In this document: positions 5,142 to 6,203 of the stretch, piece after piece
Numbering within the stretch: position 1 is the stretch's first letter
Layout of the letters: every line of letters begins with the position of its first letter
From: JBDSEG01 sp039920165
GTDB taxonomy: Bacteria > Pseudomonadota > Gammaproteobacteria > Burkholderiales > Burkholderiaceae_C
Assembly: GCA_039920165.1 (NCBI GenBank)
Contig: JBDSEG010000118.1
Coordinates: 1-6,203 of the forward strand
Reading direction: 5' to 3'
DNA length: 6,203 nt
The notes under the pieces: generated by a model
Seen by the model: only the letters and a program-made list of their open reading frames with translations
The model's database searches: none
Told to the model about the DNA's origin: nothing
Translations under genes and position numbers: made by a program

Positions 5142-5927
5142 TCAGATCCTGCGCAGCGCGCGGCGCGCCAAGGCGCTGCGGGGTGGGGTGGGGGCGACGT
5201 GGGCACTGCGCGCTGCCGGCGAAGGGGCGGGCGCCGTGCGCGCCACGGTCTGCGGCGCCGGCGCATCGACGCGCAGGTGGATGGCGCCGATGGAGATTTC
5301 AAAGCGCTCATCGTGCGCGGGCGCGGCGAAGGTCTCGGCTGCAGCCGGCGGCGTTGGCGTGAGGCGGGCATCGGCTTGCACAACCATGGCGCGCGGCGCA
5401 ACGCTTTCGGCGGGTTCGCTGCGCGCGGGAGGCGGCGTGAGCACCGCGACGACGGTCGTGTGGGCCTGCGGTGCAGCGGCTGCTTCTTCATGCCAGGCGT
5501 GTTCGGATGCAGCAGGCGTTGGCGCCGCTTGCTGGGGATCGGCCGCCACCCAGCGCATCGCGGCGCGCACGACTTCGTGTGCTGGCGCAACCTTGGATTC
5601 CCGCGCGACGATGCCCGGGTGCGCAGCTTCAGGCGGCGTCTGCGCAACGCCGTCATTCACAGACGCAGAATTCGTCGCGTCCCGCGCCGGCGGATCGCCG
5701 GCGTGTTCATTGCCTTCGTTGTTCTGCGCGGTTGCTGCTGCGACTGTCGCCGGCGCCACAGGGGTCGCCACAATAGGCGCGTTTGCCGCGTGCGCCGCCG
5801 TCGCTGGAACCAGGCGTTCCCCCACCACCTCCAGCGACGTCACAGGACGCGGCACCGCGCGCGCCGGCGCCACGCCACCCACGGTCATGGCGCTCGACCG
5901 CATGAGAGCGCCGAAGTAGTCGCTCAT
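5142..5927 (-). CDS. Pro/Ala-rich, probably disordered eCIS-associated protein, 261 aa
   Basis: There is no recognised enzymatic domain. The N-terminus MSDYFGALMRSSAM is compact and aromatic. Residues about 20-200 are dominated by Ala, Pro, Val and Thr and look unstructured, apart from a short amphipathic stretch HEVVRAAMRWVAADP (118-131). Near the C-terminus, FEISIGAIHLRVDAP (209-223) looks like a beta strand and is followed by a Pro/Ala/Arg tail ending ARRALRRI. From memory, similar proteins in eCIS clusters have a short conserved start, a variable low-complexity middle and an 'I.IG.I.VR...P' element near the end. No signal peptide or membrane segment is seen. The start at 5927 is supported by GAGGAC about 7 nt upstream and by the ATGA overlap with the preceding gene. 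The stop lies 1 nt before the next gene. A scaffold, tether or length-related role is only a guess. Confidence 0.8.
   Translation of the reverse strand: MSDYFGALMRSSAMTVGGVAPARAVPRPVTSLEVVGERLVPATAAHAANAPIVATPVAPATVAAATAQNNEGNEHAGDPPARDATNSASVNDGVAQTPPEAAHPGIVARESKVAPAHEVVRAAMRWVAADPQQAAPTPAASEHAWHEEAAAAPQAHTTVVAVLTPPPARSEPAESVAPRAMVVQADARLTPTPPAAAETFAAPAHDERFEISIGAIHLRVDAPAPQTVARTAPAPSPAARSAHVAPTPPRSALARRALRRI
5147..5150 (-). promoter_or_regulatory. Ribosome binding site that decides the start of the Pvc16-like gene
   Basis: AGGA on the minus strand, 6 nt before the ATG at 5140. It lies inside the last codons of the Pro/Ala-rich gene. It supports the short start over upstream in-frame codons that would overlap that gene out of frame. 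Confidence 0.6.
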
Positions 5928-6202
5928 CGTGCGTCCTCGTCGATCAGCGACAGGTATTGCGCGCGCCGCACGGATGGCACGGCGAGCACCTCTTCTTCGC
6001 TCCAGCCGTAGCGTGAGGCCAGCACATGCACCTCGCGCAGCACGCCTTGCTGGCGCGTGTGCAGCAGGCCGAGCGCCAGCGCCTCCAGATCGACTGTCAC
6101 CTCGCTCGGTGCGCCGCAGGCCGGGCAGGTGCAGCGCGCGCTGAAGGTCACCAACGGATCGAGAGCGGCAATGGCTTGCGAGAGTCGCGCTTCATCCTGA
6201 TG
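5924..6202 (-). CDS. T4-type baseplate hub assembly chaperone-like protein, C-terminal part (5' end outside the window)
   Basis: The frame stays open to the right edge, so only the last 92 residues are visible, beginning HQDEARLSQA. A TTG codon at 6154 could be taken as a start, but the coding-like residues before it argue that the gene begins outside the window. A Cys cluster (CTCPACG) lies near residues 24-29 of the visible part. It is followed by an acidic 'EVTVDLEALALG' stretch and a helical tail with VHVLASRYGWSEEEVLAVP and RRAQYLSLI. From memory, this arrangement of Cys knuckle, 'L.EVH.LA..Y.WSE.EIL.L' and 'RR..YL.LI' is typical of the T4 baseplate-chaperone-like family (T4_baseplate) found in phage and eCIS clusters. 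Such proteins are thought to help baseplate or hub assembly in the cytoplasm. The stop overlaps the next start as ATGA, which suggests translational coupling. Family assignment is fairly confident; the exact role is inferred. Confidence 0.75.
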   Translation of the reverse strand, partial: HQDEARLSQAIAALDPLVTFSARCTCPACGAPSEVTVDLEALALGLLHTRQQGVLREVHVLASRYGWSEEEVLAVPSVRRAQYLSLIDEDAR

Positions 6203-6203
6203 C

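Noticed and set aside
5141..5656. Upstream in-frame extension of the Pvc16-like gene (172 extra residues)
   Set aside because: It overlaps the Pro/Ala-rich gene in another frame and is rich in Arg, Pro and Ser with no structure. The ATG at 5140 has AGGA upstream and begins the family-like sequence.
4701..6011. 436-residue open frame on the plus strand
   Set aside because: It runs antisense through three minus-strand genes and their coupled junctions, with an Arg-rich composition typical of a shadow frame.
1..6203. Type VI secretion system cluster
   Set aside because: There is no TssB/C, TssK/L/M or ClpV-type protein. The DUF4255/Pvc16, Afp15-like ATPase, CIS-tube and LysM set points to an eCIS.

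Overview
The window reads as one co-directional operon fragment on the minus strand. It encodes part of a contractile injection system of the extracellular, phage-tail-like type (eCIS; relatives are the Serratia antifeeding prophage Afp and the Photorhabdus virulence cassette PVC). Base composition is uniformly high in G+C. Two copies of an intergenic repeat match, from memory, a dispersed element common in Comamonadaceae/Burkholderiales genomes. I therefore infer a betaproteobacterium near that family; no taxonomic marker gene is present.

In transcription order (right to left) the genes are: (1) the C-terminal end of a T4-type baseplate hub assembly chaperone-like protein, cut by the right edge; (2) a 261-aa Pro/Ala-rich, probably disordered eCIS-associated protein; (3) a Pvc16/Afp16-like tail-terminator protein with an N-terminal DUF4255-type domain and Ig-like C-terminal repeats; (4) a 712-aa AAA+ ATPase of the Afp15/Pvc15 type; (5) a 92-aa small protein of unknown function; (6) a CIS-tube-domain protein resembling the N-terminal part of Afp7/Pvc7; (7) a 90-aa LysM-like protein; and (8) the N-terminal 152 residues of a gpD/VgrG-like hub protein (Afp8/Pvc8-like), cut by the left edge.

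Genes are packed tightly. There are 4-nt ATGA overlaps at three junctions (1/2, 4/5, 5/6), a 1-nt gap at 2/3 and a 12-nt gap at 6/7 that carries the ribosome binding site. The two larger gaps (3/4, 82 nt; 7/8, 67 nt) both hold the repeat. Each copy encodes a mini-ORF starting MSAAP, and each mini-ORF ends in an ATGA overlap with the start codon of the next gene. No promoter, terminator, tRNA, rRNA or CRISPR is visible. The promoter should lie upstream of the right edge.

Functionally, the genes cover terminator capping (Pvc16-like), ATPase-assisted assembly, and the tube-to-baseplate junction (tube-domain protein, LysM protein, hub). Sheath, main tube, spike, wedge, tail-fibre and toxin genes are not in the window and are expected on either side. 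Long plus-strand open frames are high-GC shadows of these genes.
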